Assembly: GCF_042680125.1 (NCBI RefSeq)
Contig: NZ_JBHTNY010000002.1
Reading direction: 5' to 3' (one strand)
Source: Robinsoniella peoriensis
GTDB lineage: Bacteria > Bacillota > Clostridia > Lachnospirales > Lachnospiraceae
DNA length: 64,000 nucleotides
How positions within the stretch are numbered: the stretch's first letter is position 1; every line of letters begins with the position of its first letter. Shown one piece after another: positions 34,612-43,407 of this stretch. A program made the translations under genes and the position numbers. Below the pieces are notes generated by a model that was given only the letters and a program-made list of their open reading frames with translations, was not told the DNA's origin and made no database searches.

Positions 34612-35420
34612 TATTTAAGATTTGGCTCTAAGAGAACTCCTTCTTTTACAGGATATCCGTTCTGATCACTGGACTGTATACATTTGCAGACAAACTGATG
34701 TGCTTCTTTAGCAGCAGCAGCCAAAGATAAACCTTTCATAAGTTTCCCCAGCAGTACGCTGGCAAACAAATCACCGGTACCGGGATAAGATCTTCCGGTG
34801 CTGGCTTTTGAAAGAATTTCTACTGTTTCACCTTCACACAATGCGATGGATTGTGGAAAATCCTGTAATGGAACACTTGTAATTACAGAACAGCGACAGC
34901 CTTTTCGCCTTAACTTTTCTGCTATCCGTGCGATCTGTTCTTCATTGCTGTATTCCAGGCAGGACTCTCCCGTAAGCAGGCAGCTTTCTGTATAATTGGG
35001 TGTCACCAGTGTACTATAGGGAAGCAATTCCCACATTGCCTGATTATAAGATTCGTCAAAATTCATATAGAAGCTTCCATGGTCTCCCATAATAGGGTCA
35101 AATAAAACATCCGCATCCGGAAAGTACTTTAAAAACTGCAAAACTTCACGGACAACCTGGATATTGCCCAGATACCCTATAAATATATAGTCAAAAGAAA
35201 TTTGATTATTTTTAAAATGTTTGGCCGCTTCTGTCACAAAAGATGGAAGCGGCATCATTACCGGTTTTCCAAAACCGCCGGTATGAGTGGAAAGTATCAT
35301 AGTCGGCACCGGACAGGGTTCGATTCCCATAATGGAAAATACCGGTAGTATATTAGTCATAGCAGCTTTTCCCACACTGCACATATCATGGATTACAGCT
35401 ACTCTTTTTATCGGTTTCAT
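34599..35420 (-). CDS. Pyridoxine/pyridoxal kinase (PdxY-like)
   Basis: Ribokinase-fold vitamin B6 kinase, 273 residues. N-terminal VAVIHDMCSVGKAAMTNILP, the central DVLFDPIMGDHG and VTPNYTES, and the C-terminal catalytic GTGDLFASVLLG (Asp in GTGD) are the family motifs. It lies 11 bp after the flippase gene with an AAAGG site in its final codons, so they are coupled. The last few codons lie inside a dispersed palindromic repeat. Precise vitamer preference is not visible. Confidence 0.88.
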   Translation of the reverse strand: MKPIKRVAVIHDMCSVGKAAMTNILPVFSIMGIEPCPVPTMILSTHTGGFGKPVMMPLPSFVTEAAKHFKNNQISFDYIFIGYLGNIQVVREVLQFLKYFPDADVLFDPIMGDHGSFYMNFDESYNQAMWELLPYSTLVTPNYTESCLLTGESCLEYSNEEQIARIAEKLRRKGCRCSVITSVPLQDFPQSIALCEGETVEILSKASTGRSYPGTGDLFASVLLGKLMKGLSLAAAAKEAHQFVCKCIQSSDQNGYPVKEGVLLEPNLKYLFP

Positions 35421-35431
35421 CGGTTGCCTTT

Positions 35432-37078
35432 CTATAAAATGCGGAATTTTTTTAATATTATTACCATCAGCCGGCCTTTTGGAAGATCCAGTATTTCCCG
35501 CTCTTTGATGCCTTTAAGCTTAATCAGGCAGACACTGTAAACGATTACACCGATTAAAATTGCAATAACCGTGGAAACTGTATTGCCCATAAGTTTATTT
35601 AAAAGCCATTGTACCCCAAATACGACAAGACCCATAACTGCTGATGACAGAAGCGGAATTAAAAAAGTTTTTTTCAGCTCCTGACGGTAATGCAGATGTT
35701 TCCGGATGGAAAGGGCATTTAGTATACAGATTACAAAGGCAAAGAATATATTTGCGTAGACAACACTGTAAATATTCAGAGATGCTTTTGTTAATAAAAA
35801 CATTAATACAAATATATGTAGTACCAGGGCAATTGCTGCGTGAATTAATGGAGCCCTCAACTGGTTAAGGCCCTGAAGTATTCCCGTCGTCAGCGTTGAC
35901 AGCGCAAACAGAACGATCATTAATGCACCGGTCTGCATGATTCCGGAAGTAAGGGCACGTCCGTCATTAAACAGGAGTTTCATGATGGGAGTAGCCAGTG
36001 CTGCCATTCCAACAGCGCAAGGAATGGTAAGTACCATGGTATACCGTATGGTGTTGCGCACCTTTAAAGAGGCATCTTTAAAATCATGATCGACCATCGC
36101 CTTAGTCAGACTGGGAACCACAGACGGTGCCAGGCAGGAAGCAAGTGCCAGGGGTACATTCATTAATACCCGGAATTTTCCCACATAGACGCCCCAGATG
36201 GTGGTATACTGCTTTTCCGAGAATCCCTGACCGGATAAAACAGCATTAAAAATACCCTGGTCCAATACAGTAATAATGTTGTAAATTACCGTACTTAAAA
36301 CAACCGGAATGATTGTCCAGAGGATTGCTTTGTAGATCAGTGCATCTGGTTCCAGCCTTTTGGTTGGATCCTGTCGCATCTGTTTTTTAAAATTTCGCTG
36401 ATAGGAGCTGAATATGGCTACCAGGAAAATAAGTGCCACAGCAACACTGACAACCGTACCCAGTGTACCGCCGGCAGCACCAAATGCCGGGGCGAGGGAA
36501 CTGTTGCCTTTTTCCTTGACGAGACTCGCTCCATAATTAAATAATATGCCTGCTGCGGCAACGGATACCACAGCATTTACAATCTGTTCAATGACCTGGG
36601 ACACTGCCGTAGGCACCATAGAACCATGCCCCTGATAGAAACCACGGAATACTCCTGCGATCGCAAATATAAATACTGCCGGAGCTAACACACGCAGTCC
36701 ATAGGAAGCCATTTCTGTCTTCATAATGTCTTTTGAAATCACACCTGCCAGCAGGAAGGTTAAAACAGAGACGATTCCTCCTGCGATTACCGCAAATTTC
36801 AGGGAACACTTAAAAACTTTATATGCATTTTTTTTCTGTCCTAAATGTAACCGTTCAGATACCAGCTTGGATACTGCCAAAGGGAGACTGAAGGAGGATA
36901 CCATCAACAGAATGGTGTAAATTTCATTTGCTGTTGAATAATAGCTGTTTCCTTCATCACCCAGAATATTTGTCAGCGGAATGCGGTAAATCATGCCTAT
37001 AATCTTGGCAAGAATAGAAGCTACCGCAAGAATCGTACCCTGCACTAAAAACGAATTACTCTTCTTCTTCTTTCCCAC
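35432..37078 (-). CDS. SpoVB/MurJ-type polysaccharide or lipid II flippase
   Basis: 548-residue MOP-superfamily transporter with about 14 membrane helices, opening with SFLVQGTILAVASILAKIIGMIYRIPL and containing FRGFYQGHGSMVPTAVSQVIEQ, the Stage V sporulation protein B/YtgP group signature. Members flip lipid-linked cell-wall precursors. Starts at GTG (37078) with GAGG six bases upstream. It precedes the pyridoxal kinase gene. Whether it serves vegetative wall or spore cortex synthesis cannot be told from sequence. Confidence 0.88.
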   Translation of the reverse strand: MGKKKKSNSFLVQGTILAVASILAKIIGMIYRIPLTNILGDEGNSYYSTANEIYTILLMVSSFSLPLAVSKLVSERLHLGQKKNAYKVFKCSLKFAVIAGGIVSVLTFLLAGVISKDIMKTEMASYGLRVLAPAVFIFAIAGVFRGFYQGHGSMVPTAVSQVIEQIVNAVVSVAAAGILFNYGASLVKEKGNSSLAPAFGAAGGTLGTVVSVAVALIFLVAIFSSYQRNFKKQMRQDPTKRLEPDALIYKAILWTIIPVVLSTVIYNIITVLDQGIFNAVLSGQGFSEKQYTTIWGVYVGKFRVLMNVPLALASCLAPSVVPSLTKAMVDHDFKDASLKVRNTIRYTMVLTIPCAVGMAALATPIMKLLFNDGRALTSGIMQTGALMIVLFALSTLTTGILQGLNQLRAPLIHAAIALVLHIFVLMFLLTKASLNIYSVVYANIFFAFVICILNALSIRKHLHYRQELKKTFLIPLLSSAVMGLVVFGVQWLLNKLMGNTVSTVIAILIGVIVYSVCLIKLKGIKEREILDLPKGRLMVIILKKFRIL

Positions 37079-37101
37079 GTCATACCTCGTTCATCTCATG
37101 T

Positions 37102-37166
37102 TTTATTCCCGCGAGCAGCGAGCCAAACGGGCGCCGATTGCGAACCATTTGGCAACTGCCGAGGGT
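37102..37166 (+). repeat. Palindromic dispersed repeat, copy upstream of the flippase
   Basis: Plus-strand TTTATTCCCGCGAGC...GAGGGT, the inverted partner of 34545-34611. The stem GCCAAACGG / CCATTTGGC is a strong hairpin. It sits 24 bp upstream of the flippase start codon. Its GC richness contrasts with the surrounding AT-rich DNA. Confidence 0.65.
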
Positions 37167-37245
37167 TGCTGAACGTCCAGTGGACGTTCGTCTGGCAACG
37201 ACCGGAGCGAAGCGCAGACCAAATACCCTGCCGCGGACGGCAGCT
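37167..37245. repeat. GC-rich hairpin cluster next to the flippase-upstream repeat
   Basis: Contains GAACGTCCA/TGGACGTTC (9-bp perfect stem, one-base loop, 37171-37189) nested in GGTTGC/GCAACGACC, and CTGCCG/CGGCAG (37228-37243) directly after the DUF3048 stop. No U tract follows the last hairpin, so termination is uncertain. Probably part of the same composite element as the preceding repeat. Confidence 0.5.
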
Positions 37246-37250
37246 TTTAA

Positions 37251-38408
37251 CTACTGAATTACTACATTACTTTCATAATTTTTAGGTACAATGCAGACCC
37301 AGGTTTTGCCCTGATTTAATACGATCTCTTTCCCGGAGGCGTCATAGTATTTTGCAGGACCCCATTCATCATCTTTCTTCCAGGTTCCTTTCTGGTAAGT
37401 ACCGTCTGAAAATACAATTGCATTTCCACCTGATTTTGTGTCTATGTTCAAATAACCGTTGTCGTCATAATTCTCTATTTGGGAATACTGGAAAATTACA
37501 TTTTTATATGCCAGCTGCTCATCGGTAAGCTGATCAATCTGCTCTTTCTTGTACTGGGAACGGTAGTAAAGCTTGTCCTCTGTGTTGTAATCAAACCAGG
37601 GTTTGTTGATCTGGTAAGCCGGCTCTATATGCTGGGCGGAACCATCTGTATAGGTAACTTCTTCGCCGTCCTTGGCAAATTTATAATGCCCGGTATAATC
37701 ATCCGCTAATTCTGTGCTGTAGCCTTTCTTTTCAATTGCTTTTTCGATTCCCTCGGCACTGATATATACATTGTGTGGGGAAGGCCTGTCTGAGGAGCGG
37801 TAGAAAATATCTTCTCCTGCGTAGCCTTTTAGTTTGCCGGCTTTCTCCTGGTATTCCAGTCCGCTGATGTTATTAACCCGGTCAGAATTTAACAGATCAA
37901 AGGCATAAACAGCCTGTCCAAAGTGTGTATAGATTGCATCAAATTCTAAGGCATACCGTACATAATAGTCACGGCAGCTTCTTACGGAACCGATTTTCTC
38001 CATATCCGTATAATCCTCGAAGATGCCCATAAGACGTGTCAGGCCGCCTTCCACCGGTGCTTCGTATACAATGCCTGCACGGGCAATACCTGCCTGTGGG
38101 CAGGCGTCTATGATATTATTCAGCATAATCGCAATCGGACGCTTATATGCAAGATTGACATCGGTTAATGCTCCTGTCAGATAGCTGTGCACCTGCCCCT
38201 GGGCGTTTGGTGTCTCACGTGTGGGATTCTGGTCATCCGTGTTATTGACGGTAAATGAACCGGTCTCCAGTTCTGAATCTGTTTCCAGATCAGCTGTGGT
38301 ATCATTCAGTGCTGTCTGTGTTGCAGGTTCGGTCTCTCCTTTTTTCTGGCAGGCGGTAAAAGTAACTGCTGTCAAAGTCAATAATGCAAGTACTGTTAAT
38401 TTTTTCAT
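37251..38408 (-). CDS. DUF3048 (YerB-like) lipoprotein
   Basis: 385 residues with a lipoprotein signal peptide (hydrophobic 4-17, lipobox FTAC, Cys20) and an acidic Thr-rich spacer, then the two-part DUF3048 region with YKRPIAIMLNNIIDACPQAGIARAGIVYEAPVEGG and GSVRSCRDYYV. Exported and lipid-anchored, likely processed by the LspA encoded in this window. Function unknown. It lies 14 bp after ybeY, though its content suggests no link to RNA maturation. Confidence 0.9.
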   Translation of the reverse strand: MKKLTVLALLTLTAVTFTACQKKGETEPATQTALNDTTADLETDSELETGSFTVNNTDDQNPTRETPNAQGQVHSYLTGALTDVNLAYKRPIAIMLNNIIDACPQAGIARAGIVYEAPVEGGLTRLMGIFEDYTDMEKIGSVRSCRDYYVRYALEFDAIYTHFGQAVYAFDLLNSDRVNNISGLEYQEKAGKLKGYAGEDIFYRSSDRPSPHNVYISAEGIEKAIEKKGYSTELADDYTGHYKFAKDGEEVTYTDGSAQHIEPAYQINKPWFDYNTEDKLYYRSQYKKEQIDQLTDEQLAYKNVIFQYSQIENYDDNGYLNIDTKSGGNAIVFSDGTYQKGTWKKDDEWGPAKYYDASGKEIVLNQGKTWVCIVPKNYESNVVIQ

Positions 38409-38422
38409 AGTTTTCGTCCTTC

Positions 38423-38920
38423 TTATCTGTTTATTTTCAGCGCATTTAAAATTTCTTCCTGCTTGGTTTCCATAACTTTCGCTTCCTCCGGCTCCATATG
38501 GTCATAGCCCATTAAATGAAGCATACTGTGCGCTATCAAAAAAGCAAATTCCCTTTCTGCAGAATGCCCATAAGCTTCTGCCTGTTCCAAAACCTTTTCT
38601 ACGGAAATTACAATATCGCCTAATAATAATTCCCCGGATTCCGGATTAAAGCATTCCGCCCATACATCTTCCAAATACTCAAAATCGGCAGGTTCGTCAT
38701 ATTGCAGCATAGGAAAAGACAACACATCGGTTGCCCTGTCGATTTCGCGGTATTCATAATTCATGACTCTGATCTCTTCATTCGAAGTTAAAGTAAGGTT
38801 TATTTCGGCTTCGTAGGGACACTTCTCGTAGTCCAGAGCTTCCCGGATTACTTTTTCAGCCATTGCCCGGTAATCAAAAGAAAAGGGTATCCGGCATTCT
38901 TCTTCATACTGTATTGTCAT
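38423..38920 (-). CDS. ybeY: Endoribonuclease YbeY
   Basis: Metal-dependent RNase for 16S rRNA 3'-end maturation and ribosome quality control. The 165-residue protein shows the conserved zinc motif HSMLHLMGYDH (His131, His135, His141) and DRATDVLSFPM. It is 37 bp after phoH. In Bacillus the intervening pgpH and following dgkA-cdd-era are adjacent; here pgpH is missing and DUF3048 follows instead. Confidence 0.95.
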   Translation of the reverse strand: MTIQYEEECRIPFSFDYRAMAEKVIREALDYEKCPYEAEINLTLTSNEEIRVMNYEYREIDRATDVLSFPMLQYDEPADFEYLEDVWAECFNPESGELLLGDIVISVEKVLEQAEAYGHSAEREFAFLIAHSMLHLMGYDHMEPEEAKVMETKQEEILNALKINR

Positions 38921-38957
38921 ATTGTGACGTCCTTTCTGTTTTTACTATATTTTCCAC

Positions 38958-39959
38958 TTAAGTTCTCGTACGCCGGACTTTACCTGTGGACTCCCGGGAC
39001 TTAGATCTCTTTTCGAAATCATCATATGCCTGTACAATTTTCTGTACCAACGGATGCCTTACAACATCCTTGCTGGTTAACATACAAAATGCAATATCTT
39101 CTACTTTCTTCAGAACCTGAACGGCAACATCCAGACCTGATTTTGCAGCAGCGGGAAGATCTTTCTGTGTTAAGTCCCCGGTAACAATAACTTTTGATCC
39201 AAAACCGATTCTGGTCAGGAACATTTTCATCTGTGCAGGCGTAGTATTCTGTGCCTCGTCCAGAATGATATAGGCATTATCCAGGGTTCGTCCCCTCATA
39301 TATGCCAGTGGTGCAACTTCGATCAATCCTTTTTCCATATTCTTCTGAAAACTGTCCGGCCCCATAATCTGATACAGGGCATCGTACAGCGGACGCAGAT
39401 ACGGATCAACCTTACTCTGCAGGTCACCGGGCAGAAAGCCCAGCTTCTCTCCCGCTTCAATGGCAGGCCGGGTCAGAATAATGCGGCTTACTTCATCATT
39501 TTTAAATGCATTAATTGCCATTGCCATCGCAAGATATGTTTTACCCGTACCGGCAGGCCCGATTCCAAATACAATCATCTTTTCACGGATGGCATCCACA
39601 TATTTTTTCTGACCCAGTGTCTTTGGCTTGATTTGTTTACCGCTGATGGTATTGCAGATACAGTCCCTGTCGATTTCAACAATTGCAGATTCTTTATCTT
39701 CAAAAGATAAGGCAATCGTATAATCTACATTCTGTTCGCTGATTATATTGCCTTTTTTTGATAATTCCACCAGCTGTAAAATAATGTTCTTCGCCTTCAG
39801 GGCGGAGGCTTCGCTTCCAAGAATTTTTAAGGCGCCCTCCCTGGAGATTATCGTTACGTTCAGTGTTTTTTCAATTTTCTTAATGTGCTGGTCAAACTGC
39901 CCGAACACATTCTTCTCATGTTCCATGGGAACAGAGGTTATGATTTCAACGATGCTCAT
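38958..39959 (-). CDS. phoH: PhoH-family ATPase
   Basis: Cytoplasmic P-loop ATPase associated with RNA metabolism, often with ybeY. The 333 residues include an N-terminal KH-like region (about 20-100), Walker A GPAGTGKT (134-141), RPAIEAGEKLGFLPGDL and YIILDEAQN. It starts with ATGA overlapping the yqfD stop, so translation is coupled to the sporulation gene. The basic Arg/Lys-rich tail (about 318-333) may bind RNA. Confidence 0.95.
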   Translation of the reverse strand: MSIVEIITSVPMEHEKNVFGQFDQHIKKIEKTLNVTIISREGALKILGSEASALKAKNIILQLVELSKKGNIISEQNVDYTIALSFEDKESAIVEIDRDCICNTISGKQIKPKTLGQKKYVDAIREKMIVFGIGPAGTGKTYLAMAMAINAFKNDEVSRIILTRPAIEAGEKLGFLPGDLQSKVDPYLRPLYDALYQIMGPDSFQKNMEKGLIEVAPLAYMRGRTLDNAYIILDEAQNTTPAQMKMFLTRIGFGSKVIVTGDLTQKDLPAAAKSGLDVAVQVLKKVEDIAFCMLTSKDVVRHPLVQKIVQAYDDFEKRSKSRESTGKVRRTRT

Positions 39960-41185
39960 TCACTCATAGTTCCTTCCTGCGGAGAAGTAATGACTTCAGT
40001 AGGGACTCTTTTGCCTGCTTTCCCAATCAAAATTAATTCTCCTTCTGCTTTACAGGTTTTCTCACCTACGTCTATTTTAACATTATTTTGAAATATTTGA
40101 ACCCCTTTTTCCTGAATTTTTTCAAGAAATTTATTAAGAGTTTCTGTAGCTTTCTTTTTTGCCTCATCTTTACTGTATTTTTTGTCCACAATCTGGTATT
40201 CTTTTACTACTGATTTGCCGAAGCTTAAAGGCAGATAAAAGTCTTCTGTCAGCATTGCCTGGTATTCCTGCGTTACGGTATCGGACTGCTCAAAATTCGA
40301 AGAAGGACGATTTATTCCAATGATATCCTGAAATACTTTCAGATAAAAGCCTTCCTTTTCCAGTCCGGTATATTGCTTCTTTTTGTAGGCAAGTGGAAAT
40401 TCGTTTACATAGGGATAAGTGGTTTTCACGTAGATATCTGCATCAGAGGGGACATATCGCACGTTACTTACCTCTCCGCTGTCATTTAAAATATCCAGTT
40501 TCCCAAGTACTAATAAATCGCCTTCTTTGATCTCATCCCCCACTTTCACCTGGGGAGTACCGGCTCTCGTAATCATTTTTACGATGGTTCCGTTTACATT
40601 GGAAATAATATCACTGTCATCGTATTCTTTTTCTTCTGCCAGTTCCAGATCGGTATTTTCCTGTACATCAATAAAAAGGCGGGTACCTTTAATTTTCACC
40701 GATACCCAGATAAAGTCTGAAAACTGGCGCCGCAGTGCAGCGGCAAGTTCTTTACAGTCAATGCTGGATTTTTTAGCACCGTGTCCGGCACCGTTTTCGT
40801 TCAGGTATTCCAATATCACTTCCCTTGTTTCTGAGTAATTTCCTTCAATACGGATATCCCAGATAAAACAGGAAAGCAAAAACAACATTGCCAGGCAGAC
40901 CAGAAAGCCTGCCAGAAATAACTTCCTTTTTTTGTGGCGGTGCAGAAAAAAGGGAAGCCCATAACGTTTTTTAATTGCAATTTTTGTCCCTGTCTTACGG
41001 ACCAGAGGCCGGATCTGGCGAAAATCCTTAATTGTCATATTCACTTCGTAACAGGTATCGGTAGGTAGTAAATTCCATAAGTAAATATAGTGGTTGGCAC
41101 AGAGGTTTAAAAACCGTTCATAGGAATTTCCCTGTACCCGGACTCTAACATAGCCCTTTATGAACTGCAACAGCCTTTTTATCAA
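39956..41185 (-). CDS. yqfD: Sporulation protein YqfD
   Basis: 409-residue membrane protein made in the mother cell in Bacillus. A cytoplasmic N-terminal domain of about 95 residues is followed by one membrane helix (about 97-120) and an extracytoplasmic region with FIWDIRIEGNYSETREVILEYL and NVNGTIVKMITRAGTPQVKVGD. Initiates at TTG (41185) with AGGAGG eight bases upstream. It lies 17 bp after yqfC, matching the Bacillus yqfC-yqfD-phoH order. Confidence 0.92.
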   Translation of the reverse strand: MIKRLLQFIKGYVRVRVQGNSYERFLNLCANHYIYLWNLLPTDTCYEVNMTIKDFRQIRPLVRKTGTKIAIKKRYGLPFFLHRHKKRKLFLAGFLVCLAMLFLLSCFIWDIRIEGNYSETREVILEYLNENGAGHGAKKSSIDCKELAAALRRQFSDFIWVSVKIKGTRLFIDVQENTDLELAEEKEYDDSDIISNVNGTIVKMITRAGTPQVKVGDEIKEGDLLVLGKLDILNDSGEVSNVRYVPSDADIYVKTTYPYVNEFPLAYKKKQYTGLEKEGFYLKVFQDIIGINRPSSNFEQSDTVTQEYQAMLTEDFYLPLSFGKSVVKEYQIVDKKYSKDEAKKKATETLNKFLEKIQEKGVQIFQNNVKIDVGEKTCKAEGELILIGKAGKRVPTEVITSPQEGTMSE

Positions 41186-41202
41186 ACAGAGCCCCTCCTG
41201 GT

Positions 41203-41478
41203 TTATAAATAGTTTATCTGTTCGATATGTCCTCTCACTTTCAGTTCATCGCTGGTATAATACATAATTACCAGATGTTTTCCCAGAATCTCCAATTTAC
41301 AGGTTTTAGTGGCTAACATAAGCCTGCTGTCCGTATATTCGATAATACCTCTATAATTTTCGATAAAGGCTTCCTCTTGTCCTGTAAGTGATACCAGTAC
41401 TGCACCAAGAGTCAGGTCGTCTGGTATTTCCATTGCCTGGGTCATCTTATAATACAACGGCTTTTTCTTCGAACTCAT
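41203..41478 (-). CDS. yqfC: Sporulation protein YqfC
   Basis: 91 residues, beta-rich, with the conserved opening of the family (MTQAMEIPDDLTLGAVLVSL) and ENYRGIIEYTDSRLMLATK. It may correspond to the YabP/YqfC spore-coat-morphogenesis family. The ribosome binding site is weak (AAAAGG about 12 bases upstream). It is followed by yqfD and phoH. A sporulation sigma-E promoter would be expected in 41479-41521, but I could not identify a clear match. Confidence 0.9.
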   Translation of the reverse strand: MSSKKKPLYYKMTQAMEIPDDLTLGAVLVSLTGQEEAFIENYRGIIEYTDSRLMLATKTCKLEILGKHLVIMYYTSDELKVRGHIEQINYL

Positions 41479-41521
41479 ATACTATTTTTGCCTTTTATTA
41501 CACAATATATGAGAGAATTAT

Positions 41522-42079
41522 TTACTTATACCTGTCAAAAAAAATCATTCCAAACCAGGTCACGGTAGTGCTGTCATAAAAGAAATCGATCTGACATTTT
41601 TCGGCGGATTCGGTTACCAGGATGCCATAACTTTCAATACAGGGAAACATTTTATCCGGGTGGCGGCAGGGAGCATCCGGATAAGTGCATTGTTCACAGA
41701 TATGGCAGGATTCACTGGAAAGAGCCATGCAATCTTCATACATGCTGTTTTTGATATCCAGAAGCAACCCTCTGGTGACCTCCTCATGATCTTTGCGGGT
41801 AGCCAGGGTCTCTTCCAGTAAAGCGGTATCGCTGACCTCAGCCAAAGTGGTAAATAAAAGTGCTTTTCGATAGTTCAGGCATTTCCTGCTGCATTTGTCC
41901 ACACTGCCTACTGCCGGCGGGCAGGACCAGGTTGTACCGTAGCATTCACATTCCTGTTGGCATATCTGCCTGACGTGATCTGAAAAAACCAGTTCTCTGG
42001 TGTCCAGAAAGCCGTATTGGCAGATGGGATAGGAAGCGATCAGCGCTTCCATTTTTTCTAAGTTACTGTTATCTTTCAT
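41522..42079 (-). CDS. DUF2284 putative metal-binding protein
   Basis: 185 residues, cysteine-rich: about 14 cysteines, arranged as ICQQECECYG, WSCPP, CSRKCLNY and the later cluster CHICEQCTYPDAPCRHPDKMFPC. The WSCPP and CTYP-x-APCR motifs identify DUF2284, predicted to bind metal or an iron-sulfur cluster. Function unknown. It has an AGGAG site and stands alone between yqfC and a gap of about 210 bp; possibly a partner for corrinoid or metal metabolism elsewhere, but nothing in the window supports that. Confidence 0.85.
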   Translation of the reverse strand: MKDNSNLEKMEALIASYPICQYGFLDTRELVFSDHVRQICQQECECYGTTWSCPPAVGSVDKCSRKCLNYRKALLFTTLAEVSDTALLEETLATRKDHEEVTRGLLLDIKNSMYEDCMALSSESCHICEQCTYPDAPCRHPDKMFPCIESYGILVTESAEKCQIDFFYDSTTVTWFGMIFFDRYK

Positions 42080-42101
42080 GTATCTGATCTCCTGATTTAT
42101 A

Positions 42102-42165
42102 TTGTATATTTACATAGGGGGTGTATGAAAATGCAATCCGTCATCGGCACGCTCCCCTATGCGTT
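42102..42165 (-). other. Hairpin in the DUF4003-DUF2284 gap
   Basis: CATAGGGGAGCGTG and CACCCCCTATG (minus strand) can pair over 8-10 bases around a loop of about 30 bases. No U tract follows. The rest of 42166-42290 contains a short open frame I do not trust. Nothing else is recognisable in the gap. Confidence 0.4.
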
Positions 42166-42290
42166 AGTCATTTGATTTCCCGTCAGAGGGGAATTTAACT
42201 TCTACAAGCCGTACATACTGCTGCAGGGAAAATCTCCCGTCATGGGTCATGCCCAGTTGTTTTGCCGACATTTCATCCCGGGTGTCCCTA

Positions 42291-43283
42291 TCAGCACGAT
42301 GAACTGGAAGCAGATGCTGCGGCTGCACTGGCAGCGGCTGCGGAAGCACAAAGTGCCGCCTGCTGTGCGATCACAAGTGATACCACTCCATTAAGTGCTG
42401 CCGTCTTCATAGGCTGTAACTCCGGCATGTAGTCACACATGGTCAGAATGCCTGCATACATCAAACGCTGCCTTGCGCCAATACCAAATGCACCGAACCC
42501 TTTTTGGGAATGAAGATAATCATCCACTTCCATGATATCCTGCGCCAGGGTTTTCACATCCGTATCTAACAGTGCCAAAACTCCAAGGGAAGCCAATTCG
42601 TAGCTTGTGCCGTATTTATGGCCGTGGGATTTCAGATATTCAAATAGTTCTATTGCCTTTGTGCACTTCTGCTCTGGAGATCCTTCACCCAGTGCAAGGA
42701 TATGGCTTAAGGACTGTACGGCATTACCGGAATAGAAGTATGGTTTCAGAAGTGAGTAGCACCGTTCCATTTCCTGCTCTATATAGATATCATCTAGTTC
42801 GGAAAGGGCTAGCAGGGCGGCGAATGAGCTGTCTTCTCCCGATGTAAGAAAAGGATGTGCTTCTTTCATTCGATTATAAATCATTCTGGTTTTCTGGGTA
42901 ATCTGTTCGTATTGCCGGGGCTCTGCCATATCCGATATAACAGATGCAGCTACGGTCAGGTATTCAGATCCCCAGAACACTTCCTTTAGCCTCCCGTAAA
43001 TATCCAGTAATTGGTTCATTTTATACTCCGCGTTGGGAGAAAGGGAAAGCATGGTAACCGTTGCCATTTTCGATATGCCTCTGAAATTAGAGAGAAAACC
43101 AGTCTTCTCCCTCAGGAGATCCCGGCAGTCCTTCATAACTCCGGCATCTGCATGTATTCCTTTTATTGTATATAAGCTTGCACACAGTGGATAAATATAG
43201 GCACTTTCCCAACCGAATGCGTATTTTACAATATCTCTGTTTTCTATAAAAAGCTGACAGCGTTTCTGTAATTCATCTCTCAT
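42291..43283 (-). CDS. DUF4003 family protein
   Basis: 330-residue, mostly helical, predicted cytoplasmic protein. The DUF4003 identification rests on FGWESAYIYPLCASLY, REKTGFLSNFRG and HPFLTSGEDSSFAALLALS. Function unknown. The C-terminal 20 residues are a low-complexity Ala/Ser run ending in Cys, possibly a decayed metal- or membrane-interacting tail. ATG 43283 has AGGAGG eight bases upstream; seven upstream codons are rejected. Monocistronic: it follows a terminator and precedes a hairpin gap. Confidence 0.8.
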   Translation of the reverse strand: MRDELQKRCQLFIENRDIVKYAFGWESAYIYPLCASLYTIKGIHADAGVMKDCRDLLREKTGFLSNFRGISKMATVTMLSLSPNAEYKMNQLLDIYGRLKEVFWGSEYLTVAASVISDMAEPRQYEQITQKTRMIYNRMKEAHPFLTSGEDSSFAALLALSELDDIYIEQEMERCYSLLKPYFYSGNAVQSLSHILALGEGSPEQKCTKAIELFEYLKSHGHKYGTSYELASLGVLALLDTDVKTLAQDIMEVDDYLHSQKGFGAFGIGARQRLMYAGILTMCDYMPELQPMKTAALNGVVSLVIAQQAALCASAAAASAAAASASSSSC

Positions 43284-43363
43284 ATTGTTTGCCTCCTGTA
43301 TCAAAAATTGAATTGTTTTACATTCTACAGCTATTATACATTACCGTGTCAAGGAAGCCAATC

Positions 43364-43402
43364 AAAAAAAGCAGAAGTCTATCGTATACTGATAAACTTC
43401 TG
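43364..43402 (-). terminator. Terminator of the flavodoxin-like gene pair
   Basis: CAGAAGT and ACTTCTG (43372-43378 with 43396-43402) form a 7-bp stem, followed on the minus strand by C and seven Ts. It lies six bases after the stop of the gene at 43408. A poly-T on the other side makes it partly bidirectional. Confidence 0.85.
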
Positions 43403-43407
43403 TTTTT

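Noticed and set aside
41479..41521. Sigma-E promoter for yqfC-yqfD-phoH
   Set aside because: Expected from biology, but I could not identify a convincing -35/-10 pair by eye.
42164..42349. 61-codon open frame in the DUF4003-DUF2284 gap
   Set aside because: It mostly overlaps the low-complexity end of the DUF4003 gene in another frame; an internal ATG start near 42270 lacks a good site. No recognisable family.
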